The notes beneath the pieces were generated by a model. That model ran no database searches. It had not been told where the DNA came from and saw nothing but the letters and a program-made list of their open reading frames with translations. The translations under genes and the position numbers were made by a program. From Limnobaculum zhutongyuii (GTDB lineage Bacteria; Pseudomonadota; Gammaproteobacteria; Enterobacterales; Enterobacteriaceae): DNA of 64,000 bases. This document shows, in pieces, positions 15,642-25,681 of the stretch. Each line of letters opens with the position of its first letter. Position 1 is the first letter of the stretch. Location of the stretch: assembly GCF_004295645.1 (NCBI RefSeq), contig NZ_CP034752.1, forward strand, positions 3,472,001 through 3,536,000, written 5' to 3'.

Positions 15642-18482
15642 TTACTCTGCCAGCCACTTACGCCAGCTCTGATTAACCTGCATTCTTTCCTGCTCAAATC
15701 TTCCGCTTGGTACTTGCCCAGCTTTATCCTGTAAGGCCAGACGATGAATCTCATCCCGCATAGTGACATAAGCTTTAGTCAACGCCATGGCCTCCTGCTC
15801 GTCCATAATCTGATAGTTGCCCATCAGCTCAAATATTCTGACGTTATCAGACCAGCGGGTAAGCTGAGGCTGTTGATGGGCATAGCGCAACACTAAATAC
15901 TGAGCGATAAACTCAATATCGGTGATCCCACCCTCATCAGTTTTCAAATCAAATAAATCTGCATCTTTATTGCCGAGGTGGCTGCGCATTTTTTCCCGCA
16001 TCTCACGCACCTCTTGTTTTAATTGCTGTTCATCACGTTCAAGACACAGAATTTCATGACGGGCATGGTCAAACTCTTTGTGTAATACCGGATCGCTATA
16101 AACAATGCGAGTACGTACTAACGCCTGATGCTCCCAGGTCCAGGCCTCATTACGCTGATAGTCTTCAAAAGCACTAATCGTACTGACCAGCAGGCCGGAT
16201 TCCCCGGATGGCCGCAGGCGTGCATCAACCTCATACAGAATACCGGAGGCCATACGCGCGCTGAACAGGTGCATAATCCGCTGGCCCAGACGTAAATAAA
16301 ACTGACGACCATCAATGCTACGATCCCCATCAGTCGTGACATTTTCCGGGCAATCAACCAAAAACACCAGATCCAAATCGGAACTATAGCCCAACTCAAT
16401 GCCTCCGAGTTTGCCATAGGCCACCACAGCAAAACCGCGGCCTTCGCGCTCGTATAAATGAGACGGCTGACCATAGCGTGCGGTCATCTGGAACCATGCC
16501 TGCTGAACCACAGCTTCAATTATCGCTTCCGCCAGATAGGTTAAGTGGTCACTTACTTTCATCACCGGGAGTGCTCCGGCAATATCTGCCGCGGCAATAC
16601 GTAACAGATGCGTCTGTTTAAACTGGCGCAATGCTTCCAGCCGTTGTTCTTCGTCCTCTTCCGGCACTCGCAGTAAAAACTGCCGCAGCTCATCACGATA
16701 AGCACTCAGCGGTACTGCCTGATACAGAGAATTAATATCCAGTAGCTCATCCAGCAGGATCGGATAGTGCGCCAACTTGCTGGCTACCATCAGTGATGCG
16801 GCACAGAGTCGGATAAGATGGGTCATGGCGGAGGGGTATTCCACCAGTAACTCAAGGTAGGTGGTGCGAGTAACAATACTCAGAATTAAATGAGTCAGGC
16901 GTGGCAAAACGCTGTCAGCATCTTCGCGCTGACAAACTTCAGACAACAGCCTCGGCATTAGTTTATCGAGAACATCACGGCCTCGCTGCCCGATCGACCG
17001 TTTATCAATATCATGACGGAACTCAGCCAGATGCTCTCTCACCCGTTGCCGTGACGCTTCATCCAACTGAGGCATCAATTGAGATAGCTCGCAGGCATCC
17101 AAGTCGTCCAGCCATAGAGGGCTGTAGCGTAAATTGTCGGAATCCTCTTCCACATCAGGCGTATCATCACCAATAAGGTTGGCAAAAATCTCTCTGACGG
17201 AAGCCATATGTTGCCCTAATTGTGACAACATAGATTCCCAGCTCTCACTCTTCATCCCCGCCACCAGACGAGCCTGATCTAAAGGATCCACCGGTAGTGT
17301 TTGCGTTTGCTGATCGGCAATCGCCTGCAGCAGGTTCTCCAGTCGACGTAAGTAGAGGTAGCTGATACCCAGCGTGTCGGCCTGCTCCTGAGTCAATAAC
17401 TCCAGATTAGCGATAGCCTGAAGGGTAGGCAGTAAGGAGTTCCCTTGCAGGCTGGGTTCACGCCCACCGCGAATCAGTTGGAAGACCTGTGTGATAAACT
17501 CAATTTCACGAATACCACCGGCCCCCAGCTTGATGTTATCCGCCAAACCACGGCGACGAACCTCCCGGGCGATCATTCCTTTCATGTTACGTAATGACTG
17601 AATAACGCTGAAATCAATATAGCGACGAAAGACGAAGGGACGCAGCATCTGTTTTAGCTCTTCACTGTAGCGGTCCTGCTGGTCGCCCATTATTCGTGCT
17701 TTCACCATGGCATAGCGCTCCCAGTCGCGCCCCTGCTCCTGATAGTAATCTTCCAGAGCACTGAAGCTGAACACTAATGGTCCGCTGTCACCAAAGGGGC
17801 GTAAACGCATATCTACCCGATAAACAAACCCTTCCTGAGTAATTTGATCCAGTGCTTTAATCAGCCGCTGTCCCAATCGGGTAAAAAACTGAGCATTATC
17901 CAGTTGGCGACGGCCCCCCTGGGTTTCACCATTTTCCGGATAGGCAAAAATCAGGTCGATATCTGATGAGAAATTAAGTTCCCCGCCTCCCAGTTTCCCC
18001 ATGCCTAAAATAAATAATGGTTGTGGGGCTCCACTGCTGTTAACCGGCGTTCCCCACTCCCGACAGCAAAGGTCATACAGCCAGTCACGAGCGGCAATAA
18101 TCAATGTTTCTGCCAATATACTTAACTGACTCAGGGTTTGTTCGGTATCACATAGCGTTAAACTTTGTGCCCAGGAGATACGAATCATCATCTTACGACG
18201 AAACAGACGCAGCACCTGCAACAGATTAGCTTCGTCAGTCACCTCTGCCAGAACTGCCTGAAGCCACTGTTGATAATGTTCAGCATCCTCAGCACAAGGC
18301 GGATTTTGATGCAGCTCATCCCACCACTCCGGATGCTGAAGTAAGCCATCACTGACAAAGTCACTGAGTGCTAACGCCTGACCATCCTGCGGACTAAACT
18401 GGATTGTCTGAGCAAGACGTTCAGTCAACTCAGACTGACGCTTAATCCGCTGAGCTTCAAGTAGTGGGAAATGAGACAACAT
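15642..18482 (-). CDS. glnE: glutamine synthetase adenylyltransferase / adenylyl-removing enzyme
   Basis: Adenylylates and deadenylylates glutamine synthetase in response to PII. The protein has 946 aa, exactly the E. coli length. It contains two nucleotidyltransferase domains, each with the GxG...DxD signature: GMGKLGGGELNFSSDIDLIF in the N-terminal adenylyl-removing half and YGKLGGIELGYSSDLDLVF in the C-terminal transferase half. Each is followed by its helical regulatory region. The start is the ATG at 18480-18482. It is downstream of ygiF with a 34-base gap, as in E. coli. Confidence 0.97.
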   Translation of the reverse strand: MLSHFPLLEAQRIKRQSELTERLAQTIQFSPQDGQALALSDFVSDGLLQHPEWWDELHQNPPCAEDAEHYQQWLQAVLAEVTDEANLLQVLRLFRRKMMIRISWAQSLTLCDTEQTLSQLSILAETLIIAARDWLYDLCCREWGTPVNSSGAPQPLFILGMGKLGGGELNFSSDIDLIFAYPENGETQGGRRQLDNAQFFTRLGQRLIKALDQITQEGFVYRVDMRLRPFGDSGPLVFSFSALEDYYQEQGRDWERYAMVKARIMGDQQDRYSEELKQMLRPFVFRRYIDFSVIQSLRNMKGMIAREVRRRGLADNIKLGAGGIREIEFITQVFQLIRGGREPSLQGNSLLPTLQAIANLELLTQEQADTLGISYLYLRRLENLLQAIADQQTQTLPVDPLDQARLVAGMKSESWESMLSQLGQHMASVREIFANLIGDDTPDVEEDSDNLRYSPLWLDDLDACELSQLMPQLDEASRQRVREHLAEFRHDIDKRSIGQRGRDVLDKLMPRLLSEVCQREDADSVLPRLTHLILSIVTRTTYLELLVEYPSAMTHLIRLCAASLMVASKLAHYPILLDELLDINSLYQAVPLSAYRDELRQFLLRVPEEDEEQRLEALRQFKQTHLLRIAAADIAGALPVMKVSDHLTYLAEAIIEAVVQQAWFQMTARYGQPSHLYEREGRGFAVVAYGKLGGIELGYSSDLDLVFLVDCPENVTTDGDRSIDGRQFYLRLGQRIMHLFSARMASGILYEVDARLRPSGESGLLVSTISAFEDYQRNEAWTWEHQALVRTRIVYSDPVLHKEFDHARHEILCLERDEQQLKQEVREMREKMRSHLGNKDADLFDLKTDEGGITDIEFIAQYLVLRYAHQQPQLTRWSDNVRIFELMGNYQIMDEQEAMALTKAYVTMRDEIHRLALQDKAGQVPSGRFEQERMQVNQSWRKWLAE

Positions 18483-18516
18483 AGGGTGTCCTTACAAAAA
18501 TTAATTAGACTACGAG

Positions 18517-19809
18517 TTATACATGCTGCGAACTGTTTAACCAGAACAGCGGCTGTTCCATGGCATTACGACGTAATGTGTCACGATCGCCCTCTGCATC
18601 AAACAGTTTCTGCCAGACTTCAATATAAGGCAGCGACTGCTCTTTATCATATGCGCCAGAAAGCAGATAGAAATTGATAATCTGACGTTCCAAGCGCGAC
18701 TGCTGGTCGTTATAGCCATCGTTGGTTAATTTCTTATTGAACGCCTCTTTCAACTCTGACTTACAGCGGGACAACATAATATCGGCGAAACGTTTAAAAG
18801 AACCCGCCAGCTTTTGTTTCCCTTTATCATCGATAAAAATGCGCCATCCCTTATTCATTACCCAGGCCATCAGTGCCAGTTTCAGTTGCAGATATCCTGG
18901 CTGATAACAGACAGCCGCCGCGTCCTGAGCGACTTCAAGCTGCTGTTCCAGCTCGGTTAAACGTTCACGTAACGGAGCAGTTGCTTTGCGGGGAATGATA
19001 CCGCCAAACAGCGTCAGAATTTGGCGTATTGCCGTCAGACTATGGCTAACCGCCGACTGGGCCTGTGACGCGCCATCAAACCAGCAGGCTTCATTACGTT
19101 GCCAGTAAGCAAAGGCCCACTCTAATGAGGCTTCCAATCCTTGTTCAACGGTCGCGCGCTCAGGAACGGTTAACACCTCCATTGGCGTAACAACGATGGC
19201 AGTATCATCACTTAATAAACCATATCCCCGAGCGGCTTTACTTTGGCTCCCTAAACGTAGTCCTTTCACGCTGGTTAACTGCTGCGCCAGCGTCAAAATA
19301 TCGGCAGCATTCCCCTGTTTCAGTTCCATCTCCAGTTCGCTAATAGCTTCACTGGCCTCCCCTGCAGTGATATACCCCTGATCGATAGCAATCTCTATCT
19401 GGCTCTGTTGAAACTTAACCAGCCAGCTCTGACGTTTGAAATCAGTGGTAAATAGCGGCTGTAGTTGAGTCTGTAAGGCTGGAACATCAATATCAGTTGG
19501 CCAAACATTGGCTGGTAATAAAGCGATATCCAGCTTGCCGGAAGGTAATGGAATATTATGTTCGGCACGGTGAGCAACTCCGCCAACGGTATTTCCTGCC
19601 GATTTCAGCGTCATCTCCCAGGAATCATTGCAGCCCCTAACCCGCAGGCCAATACGATGACGGCGCAATGTGCCTTCTGCCGTGTCATAGTAAGTATTTG
19701 ATAACTGCTGGACCTCCCCACCCTCCGCCTTCAATCGGGATATAACTTCAGGCAAAGTAGCAACGGCTTCAGAAGTGGCAATAAATTTAAGCTCAATCTC
19801 AACGGTCAT
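18517..19809 (-). CDS. ygiF: inorganic triphosphatase YgiF (CYTH-CHAD)
   Basis: Tripolyphosphatase of the CYTH superfamily. The N-terminus has the EXEXK signature (MTVEIELKF: E4, E6, K8), and CYTH-fold residues continue to about 200. The remainder is an alpha-helical CHAD domain, with REERL-type helices and a conserved late histidine. The protein has 430 aa (E. coli 433). It lies just upstream of glnE and divergent from ygiM, the E. coli order. Confidence 0.95.
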   Translation of the reverse strand: MTVEIELKFIATSEAVATLPEVISRLKAEGGEVQQLSNTYYDTAEGTLRRHRIGLRVRGCNDSWEMTLKSAGNTVGGVAHRAEHNIPLPSGKLDIALLPANVWPTDIDVPALQTQLQPLFTTDFKRQSWLVKFQQSQIEIAIDQGYITAGEASEAISELEMELKQGNAADILTLAQQLTSVKGLRLGSQSKAARGYGLLSDDTAIVVTPMEVLTVPERATVEQGLEASLEWAFAYWQRNEACWFDGASQAQSAVSHSLTAIRQILTLFGGIIPRKATAPLRERLTELEQQLEVAQDAAAVCYQPGYLQLKLALMAWVMNKGWRIFIDDKGKQKLAGSFKRFADIMLSRCKSELKEAFNKKLTNDGYNDQQSRLERQIINFYLLSGAYDKEQSLPYIEVWQKLFDAEGDRDTLRRNAMEQPLFWLNSSQHV

Positions 19810-20017
19810 AATGGTTTCCGCAGTTAAAAAACAAACAATAACAAATGATAATAATTATGCGAGTAATGCAGTAATTTACGTCATCGACAGGGTAAAAAAC
19901 TACCTGATTTGCGCCCTTTATTGGATTGCAACATAGGTTTTACATTGCACACTCTCTCCGAAGGCTCTACTATCGTTACATAAGTAACTTTTCTGAACAG
20001 ATAAAAAAATACTGACA

Positions 20018-20638
20018 ATGCTAAATTTAAGAACAATCTCTATCGCTTTACTCGCATCACTGAGTATGACGTCTTTTATCGTTGCGGCTGATACCAGATA
20101 TATCTCTGATAATCTGAATACCTATCTGCGTGGCGGTCCATCAGATAACTATCGCCTTACCGGTACGATTAATGCTGGCGAGAAGGTTGAGCTGCTTGCC
20201 GTTAACGATACGACCAAATACGGTCAGATTCAGGACAGCAAAGGCCGTACCGCCTGGATCCCACTGGATCAACTAAGCACTGCGCCAAGCCTGAGTGAAA
20301 GAGTGCCGGCACTTGAACAACAGGTCAAAGATTTGACCGATAAATTAGCTAATATTGATAATAGCTGGAACCAACGCACTGCTGATATGCAGGAAAAAGT
20401 GGCCAAAAGCGATGGCATTATCAATGGCTTAAAGCAGGAAAATCAGCAGTTAAAAGATGAATTAGCCGATGCCCGTAAAAAGGTAAGTGACATTAGCCTG
20501 CAAATGGATGATAAGCAACGTACTATTATCCAACAATGGTTTATGTATGGCGGTGGAGTCGCCGGTGTTGGTCTGATTTTAGGTCTGTTACTGCCTTATC
20601 TGATCCCTCGCCGCAAAAAAGATCGCTGGATGAACTAA
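20018..20638 (+). CDS. ygiM: YgiM, SH3b-domain membrane protein (TIGR04211 family)
   Basis: Envelope protein of unknown precise role. A signal peptide (to about residue 24, VAADTRYIS) precedes an SH3b domain (YLRGGPSDNYRLTGTINAGE, then GRTAWIPLDQL). A long coiled coil follows (about residues 90-165), then one C-terminal transmembrane helix (GGVAGVGLILGLLLPYLI) and a basic cytoplasmic tail. This is the exact architecture of the family. It is 206 aa and precedes cca as in E. coli. Confidence 0.93.
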   Translation: MLNLRTISIALLASLSMTSFIVAADTRYISDNLNTYLRGGPSDNYRLTGTINAGEKVELLAVNDTTKYGQIQDSKGRTAWIPLDQLSTAPSLSERVPALEQQVKDLTDKLANIDNSWNQRTADMQEKVAKSDGIINGLKQENQQLKDELADARKKVSDISLQMDDKQRTIIQQWFMYGGGVAGVGLILGLLLPYLIPRRKKDRWMN

Positions 20639-20741
20639 TCCGTAGCGGATGCTTTTGTTAAGCAATATCTCAACGCTGGCGCTGTTTGGCCGGCGTTTTA
20701 TTTATATATCATTTTAAATCGATGAAGTTTCTGGAGAAGAC

Positions 20742-21974
20742 GTGAAAACCTATCTTGTTGGCGGAGCCGTCCGCGACCAACTACTGGGCTTACCCGTACA
20801 TGAGCGTGATTGGGTGGTGGTTGGTGCCACACCTGAGCAAATGCTGACGTTAGGTTATCAGCAGGTAGGAAAGGATTTCCCGGTATTTCTTCATCCCAAA
20901 ACGCATGATGAGCACGCATTAGCCCGTACCGAGCGTAAATCAGGCTCCGGCTACACCGGTTTTACCTGCTATGCCGCTCCTGATGTCACTCTGGAACAGG
21001 ATTTACTACGTCGCGACCTCACTATCAATGCCATTGCGCAGGATGATGACGGTACCCTTATCGACCCTTATCACGGTCAACGAGATCTCGAGCAGCGTGT
21101 TCTACGCCATGTCTCTGTGGCTTTCCGTGAAGACCCTTTACGGGTGCTGAGAATCGCCCGTTTTGCTGCACGCTACGCCAATCTTGGCTTTACCATCGCA
21201 CCAGAAACCTGGCAACTGATGAAAGAGATGGTTAACAGCGGTGAAATCGCGCATCTGACGGCAGAACGCGTCTGGAAAGAGACAGAAAAAGCCCTGTCAA
21301 CTCGTAGCCCTCAGGTATTTTTTGACGTGCTGCGGGAGTGTGGTGCTTTAGCCGTTCTGTTTCCTGAAATTAATAATCTGTTTGGTGTCCCAGCCCCTGA
21401 GAAATGGCATCCGGAAATCGATACAGGTGTACACGTTTTAATGGTGCTGGAGATGGCGGCAACGCTGAGTGATGAGATCGATGTCCGTTTCTCTGCGTTA
21501 CTGCATGATGTGGGTAAAGGTGTTACACCAGAAGCACTCTGGCCTCACCATCATGGTCATGGTTTAGCCGGCATAAAATTAGTGGAAGAAATCTGTCAGC
21601 GTTACAAAATTCCTAACGCTACCCGCGAACTGGCTTGTCTGGTTTCTGAGTTCCACGATCGGATCCATACTGTATATCAGCTGCGACCGGACAGCATATT
21701 AAGTATGTTGAACGCTATCGACGTCTGGCGTAAACCACATCGGCTGGAACAGATGCTATTGGTCAGCGAAGCTGATTATCGAGGTCGGGCTGGCTGGCAG
21801 CAAAAAGCGTATCCACAGGCAGATTATCTCAGACAGGCTTTTGACGTCGTTAATGGCGTATCGGTTAAAGAGATTATCGAACAAGGGTTCACCGGTGCAG
21901 ATATTAAAGATCAGCTGAATAAACGCCGTTTAGAAGCGCTCACTAAATGGAAAGAGAGCCAGCCGCAAAGTTAA
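20742..21974 (+). CDS. cca: multifunctional CCA-adding tRNA nucleotidyltransferase
   Basis: Adds and repairs the 3' CCA of tRNAs; gammaproteobacterial Cca also carries an HD phosphohydrolase domain. The N-terminal GGAVRD (7-12) is followed by the metal motif ERD (E21, D23), where E. coli has DRD, a conservative change. RRDLTINAIA follows. The HD domain is seen in ALLHDVGKG and HHHGHG. GTG start (20742) with GGAGA upstream. The protein has 410 aa against 412. Confidence 0.96.
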   Translation: MKTYLVGGAVRDQLLGLPVHERDWVVVGATPEQMLTLGYQQVGKDFPVFLHPKTHDEHALARTERKSGSGYTGFTCYAAPDVTLEQDLLRRDLTINAIAQDDDGTLIDPYHGQRDLEQRVLRHVSVAFREDPLRVLRIARFAARYANLGFTIAPETWQLMKEMVNSGEIAHLTAERVWKETEKALSTRSPQVFFDVLRECGALAVLFPEINNLFGVPAPEKWHPEIDTGVHVLMVLEMAATLSDEIDVRFSALLHDVGKGVTPEALWPHHHGHGLAGIKLVEEICQRYKIPNATRELACLVSEFHDRIHTVYQLRPDSILSMLNAIDVWRKPHRLEQMLLVSEADYRGRAGWQQKAYPQADYLRQAFDVVNGVSVKEIIEQGFTGADIKDQLNKRRLEALTKWKESQPQS

Positions 21975-22054
21975 TTACTCTGCCAATCTAATGACTCTGA
22001 TTAGTAACAATCGATACTTCTGACCACAAACAAAGCAGATAAATTGGCCTCAAT

Positions 22055-22112
22055 GAATATTCCGGTCGTAACATCTAAAGTGCTTATATTGACTTTGTGC
22101 TCGACCGGGAGA
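22055..22112 (+). repeat. Element B, copy 2: interrupted palindrome
   Basis: ATATTCCGGTCGTAA, a spacer of about 29 bases, then GTGCTCGACCGGGAGA, between the convergent genes cca and bacA. The arms CCGGTCG / CGACCGG differ from copy 1 (CCGGCCG / CGGCCGG) at both sides of the same base pair, so pairing is kept. Confidence 0.75.
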
Positions 22113-22178
22113 CCCGGCCCGACAATTGGCTCTTTTAAAGCACAGAACTGAACAAATCAAACTTTGTTACTAATCTTA

Positions 22179-22211
22179 GGCACTGATTATTATCCAACCA
22201 GTGCCTTTTTT
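22179..22211 (+). terminator. terminator after cca
   Basis: GGCACTG / CAGTGCC stem with a 13-base loop followed by six T. It lies between the convergent cca and bacA and is oriented for cca. Confidence 0.8.
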
Positions 22212-22236
22212 ATTCATCACGCTCCCGATCCTAAAA

Positions 22237-23058
22237 TCAGAAAAACACCAGATAAATAACGCCAGCCACAAAGAAACGATAAATAGCGAATGGAATAAAA
22301 GAGAAACGCTTAATTACGCTCAGGAAGGTTTTAATCGCCAGTAACGCCACAATAAAAGCAGTAATAAAACCGACGGCAAACATGGGTAAATCATCCCAAA
22401 CCAACAGGCCAATGCTTTTGTACATCACCAATATCGTCGCGCCAAGCATCATCGGTACGGCCAGAATAAAAGAGAACTCTGATGCCGCATAACGGCTAAC
22501 GCCAATCAACATTCCACCGGAGATAGTCGCCCCTGAACGGGAGAAACCCGGCCACAGAGCCAGACACTGGAAACAGCCGATAATGAAAGCCTGACGATAT
22601 GTCATATCATCCAGCCCTTCCGCGCGCGGAACTTTAGGTTTTAGCATTTCAGCAGCAATCAACAATAAGCCACCGGCAATCAGGGCATACATGACGGTTT
22701 TAGCGCCAAATAAATATTGTTTAATATCATCATGCAGCGCAAAACCCGCTATCACCGCCGGTAACATACCTAAAATAATATGTGCCAGCGTCAGGCGCCC
22801 CTTGCCACTCCCTTCATGAGGAACCTCACCAAAATGGATACCAATCAGACCAAACAAGCGACGCCAAAACACCACCACTACCGCAAGAATTGACCCTAAT
22901 TGAATAACCACTTCAAATGTAGATGCGGTATCGCCAGAAAAACCCAACAGCTCACCGACAATAATCATATGGCCCGTTGAAGAAACCGGCAAAAACTCGG
23001 TTAACCCCTCAACAACACCGAGAATAAATGCCACGACCAACGAGTGAAAACCATCCAT
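22237..23058 (-). CDS. bacA: undecaprenyl-diphosphatase (BacA/UppP)
   Basis: Inner-membrane phosphatase that recycles undecaprenyl pyrophosphate to the carrier lipid for peptidoglycan and O-antigen, and gives bacitracin tolerance. Signatures are GVVEGLTEFLPVSSTGHMI (about residues 14-32) and PGFSRSGATI, plus about eight membrane helices. The ATG at 23056-23058 (MDGFHSL) gives 273 aa, equal to E. coli; the TTG one codon upstream is less likely. Confidence 0.97.
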   Translation of the reverse strand: MDGFHSLVVAFILGVVEGLTEFLPVSSTGHMIIVGELLGFSGDTASTFEVVIQLGSILAVVVVFWRRLFGLIGIHFGEVPHEGSGKGRLTLAHIILGMLPAVIAGFALHDDIKQYLFGAKTVMYALIAGGLLLIAAEMLKPKVPRAEGLDDMTYRQAFIIGCFQCLALWPGFSRSGATISGGMLIGVSRYAASEFSFILAVPMMLGATILVMYKSIGLLVWDDLPMFAVGFITAFIVALLAIKTFLSVIKRFSFIPFAIYRFFVAGVIYLVFF

Positions 23059-23184
23059 CAATAGATCCCTTGCAAAATAGATAAAGAAAATATTTGTGCC
23101 TGATTACCAGACAATAATTTTAATAACCCGCGCAGCTCAGACAGAAATCAACCCATTTAGTTTCATTCTATCGGACTTATTCTT

Positions 23185-23544
23185 TCAGGCTAAACGTGAA
23201 CCACGTTCAATAATCACACCAACCTGCTTTGCCGCTGCTACGGCTCCCGGTTTACTCACTTTGATCCTAATCCATGGAATGGAAAAACGCTGCATTAATA
23301 ATTCCGCAACTTCTTCTGCCACCCGTTCGACTAAGGCGAAACGCTCGTTTTCGACCTTTTCAATCACGGCTTCACTCACATCGGCATAGCTCAGACAGTC
23401 ACAAACGTTGTCGCTGGCTGCTGCTTTGCGATTATCCCAGCCCATTTCGATATCGAAAATTAGCTTCTGTTTAATCGTCTGCTCCCAGTCATAAACCCCG
23501 ATGGTTGTAATGACGCTGAGCTGTTCTATAAATACGATATCCAT
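23185..23544 (-). CDS. folB: dihydroneopterin aldolase
   Basis: Cleaves 7,8-dihydroneopterin to 6-hydroxymethyl-dihydropterin and glycolaldehyde in folate synthesis. The 119-aa protein shows MDIVFIEQLSVITTIGVYDW, the conserved Glu/Tyr segment CDCLSYADV, and the basic segment RIKVSKPGAV with the active-site Lys. It lies about 125 bases upstream of bacA on the same strand and divergent from plsY. Confidence 0.95.
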   Translation of the reverse strand: MDIVFIEQLSVITTIGVYDWEQTIKQKLIFDIEMGWDNRKAAASDNVCDCLSYADVSEAVIEKVENERFALVERVAEEVAELLMQRFSIPWIRIKVSKPGAVAAAKQVGVIIERGSRLA

Positions 23545-23651
23545 AACATCACTCTCAGTTTTTCAATTAAGGCATACCACTTCGGGCAGAATATGCGTAT
23601 TATCCACGTTAGCAGAGAGTAAAACGACAATTATTAGATGGAATCGAGTTT

Positions 23652-24287
23652 ATGAGTGCTATCGCGCTTGGCATGATCATTATCGCCTATCTATGTGGAT
23701 CAATATCCAGCGCAGTGTTGGTTTGTCGTATCGCCAAACTGCCCGACCCACGAGAGCATGGTTCCGGTAATCCCGGTGCAACCAACGTGCTGCGTATTGG
23801 CGGGAAAGCAGCTGCGGCTGCCGTATTAATTTTCGATGTGCTAAAAGGAATGATCCCTGTCTGGGTGGCCTACAAGCTAAATCTTTCCCCGCTTTATCTT
23901 GGTTTAACCGCCATTGCAGCCTGTCTGGGACATATCTATCCGATCTTCTTTCACTTTCGCGGCGGCAAAGGTGTGGCAACGGCATTTGGTGCCATTGCTC
24001 CGATAGGCTGGGATCTCACCGGATTAATGACCGGTACCTGGCTGTTAACCGTGCTGCTCAGTGGTTATTCTTCTCTGGGTGCCATTATCAGTGCACTCAT
24101 AGCACCATTTTATACCTGGTGGTTTAAACCGCAGTTCACCTTTCCGGTAGCGATGCTTTCCTGTCTGGTTTTGATTCGTCATCATGACAATATTCAACGA
24201 TTATGGCGCGGTCAGGAAGGGAAAATATGGGATAGGTTTAAAAAGAAGAAGACTGAAGAAACCACAGATAGCGATAAACCAGAGTAA
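23652..24287 (+). CDS. plsY: glycerol-3-phosphate acyltransferase PlsY
   Basis: Integral membrane acyltransferase using acyl-phosphate to make lysophosphatidate. The three conserved motifs are present: GSISSAVLVCR, GSGNPGATNVLR and HFRGGKGVATAFG. Five to six hydrophobic segments precede a charged C-terminus. The protein has 211 aa (E. coli 205) because of a slightly longer Lys/Glu tail. It is divergent from folB, the E. coli arrangement. Confidence 0.95.
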   Translation: MSAIALGMIIIAYLCGSISSAVLVCRIAKLPDPREHGSGNPGATNVLRIGGKAAAAAVLIFDVLKGMIPVWVAYKLNLSPLYLGLTAIAACLGHIYPIFFHFRGGKGVATAFGAIAPIGWDLTGLMTGTWLLTVLLSGYSSLGAIISALIAPFYTWWFKPQFTFPVAMLSCLVLIRHHDNIQRLWRGQEGKIWDRFKKKKTEETTDSDKPE

Positions 24288-24305
24288 GTTTACGCTTTAA
24301 TCAAA

Positions 24306-24356
24306 CTTTTCGGCCGCTCATGGTATTTAAGCAAATACATATTTACGGCCGGATAA
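24306..24356 (-). repeat. Element B, copy 4 (diverged)
   Basis: Minus-strand reading gives ATCCGGCCGTAAA, a 25-base spacer, then GAGCGGCCGAAAAG. The arms pair as CGGCCG / CGGCCG. It resembles copies 1-3 but is shorter. Again it lies between convergent genes, plsY and tsaD. Confidence 0.55.
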
Positions 24357-24384
24357 TTATTTAATCATTCAAACTCAATCATGC

Positions 24385-25401
24385 TCAGCTTACTGGTGGC
24401 AACTGATCCAGCGGCCAGCGCGGACGAACCGAAACCTCCAGCCCTGTCGCTTCACCGGCTTTCAATCGAACCATTCCTGCATAAGCAATCATGGCACCAT
24501 TATCGGTACAGAACTCCGGACGAGCATAAAATACTTCGCCTTTGCGTTGTTTCATAATGTCAGCCATTTTGCTGCGTAGAGTGCGGTTAGCGCTTACTCC
24601 GCCAGCCATCACCAGTCGGTTAAATCCGGTTTCATCCAATGCCCGACGACATTTTATTGCCAGCGTATCCACGACCGCATCTTCAAATGCTCTGGCGATA
24701 TCCGCTTTGGTTTGCTCATCATCACCGGACTGACGAATGGTATTCGCCGCAAATGTTTTAAGACCGGAGAAACTAAAATCAAGGCCCGGACGATCGGTCA
24801 TTGGACGAGGGAAAGTAAAGCGCCCGGCAACACCCTGCTGTGCCATTTTAGATAGCATAGGCCCACCGGGATAATCCAGCCCCAGCAGTTTAGCCGTTTT
24901 ATCAAATGCCTCACCGGCGGCATCATCAATAGACTCACCCAACAGCTCATATTGACCAATGCCCGTAACGCTAATTAACTGAGTGTGACCACCAGAAACC
25001 AGCAGCGCAACAAAGGGAAACTCCGGTGGATTATCTTCCAGCATCGGCGCTAACAGATGACCTTCCATATGATGAACCGCCACTGCCGGCACATTCCACG
25101 CCAGAGCCAGAGAACGCCCTACGGTTGCGCCAACCAGCAGCGCACCTACCAGACCCGGTCCGGCGGTATAAGCGATACCGTCAATATCAGCGGCAGTTAG
25201 ATTTGCCTGTTTAAGTGCTGCCTGAATCAGAGGAACCGTTTTACGCACATGATCGCGAGACGCCAGCTCAGGTACTACACCACCATAATCCGCATGCAGT
25301 TTCACCTGACTGTAAAGTTGATCCGCTAATAAACCCTGCCGATCGTCATAAATCGCCACACCGGTTTCATCGCATGACGTTTCAATACCTAATATACGCA
25401 T
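24385..25401 (-). CDS. tsaD: tRNA t6A37 threonylcarbamoyltransferase TsaD
   Basis: Transfers threonylcarbamoyl from TC-AMP to A37 of ANN-decoding tRNAs with TsaB and TsaE. The ASKHA fold shows MRILGIETSCDETGVAIYDD and the metal site VHHMEGH (about 110-116). ALLVSGGHTQL and MAGGVSANRTLR follow. I start at the ATG at 25399-25401, giving 338 aa as in E. coli (337). The frame stays open about 49 codons upstream but that stretch does not resemble TsaD. Confidence 0.97.
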   Translation of the reverse strand: MRILGIETSCDETGVAIYDDRQGLLADQLYSQVKLHADYGGVVPELASRDHVRKTVPLIQAALKQANLTAADIDGIAYTAGPGLVGALLVGATVGRSLALAWNVPAVAVHHMEGHLLAPMLEDNPPEFPFVALLVSGGHTQLISVTGIGQYELLGESIDDAAGEAFDKTAKLLGLDYPGGPMLSKMAQQGVAGRFTFPRPMTDRPGLDFSFSGLKTFAANTIRQSGDDEQTKADIARAFEDAVVDTLAIKCRRALDETGFNRLVMAGGVSANRTLRSKMADIMKQRKGEVFYARPEFCTDNGAMIAYAGMVRLKAGEATGLEVSVRPRWPLDQLPPVS

Positions 25402-25681
25402 AACCTGCCAAACAGCCTCTGAATTCATTACTCGTGCTTCTGCCACAACGGTGCAGACACACAATTTGTGTTGCGTTAAATAATAACACAGTCGATAAGC
25501 TGAAAATAAAGAATCACGCACTTCAATAAAAATGCTACTGAATATCACTAATTAGCGGCAGTCACTAACATATTTCGATAAACTAGACGCAAAGTCGCTT
25601 GCAGCACCCCGGAAACTCTGGGTATGCTTCGCCTTTCTTTTGTCCATCCAATGAACACCAAACAACTTGATTGAGATAGAA

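Noticed and set aside
20742..20820. E21 instead of D21 in the Cca metal motif as a defect
   Set aside because: Glu is a conservative replacement, as I recall it in other enterics, and the rest of the active site is intact.
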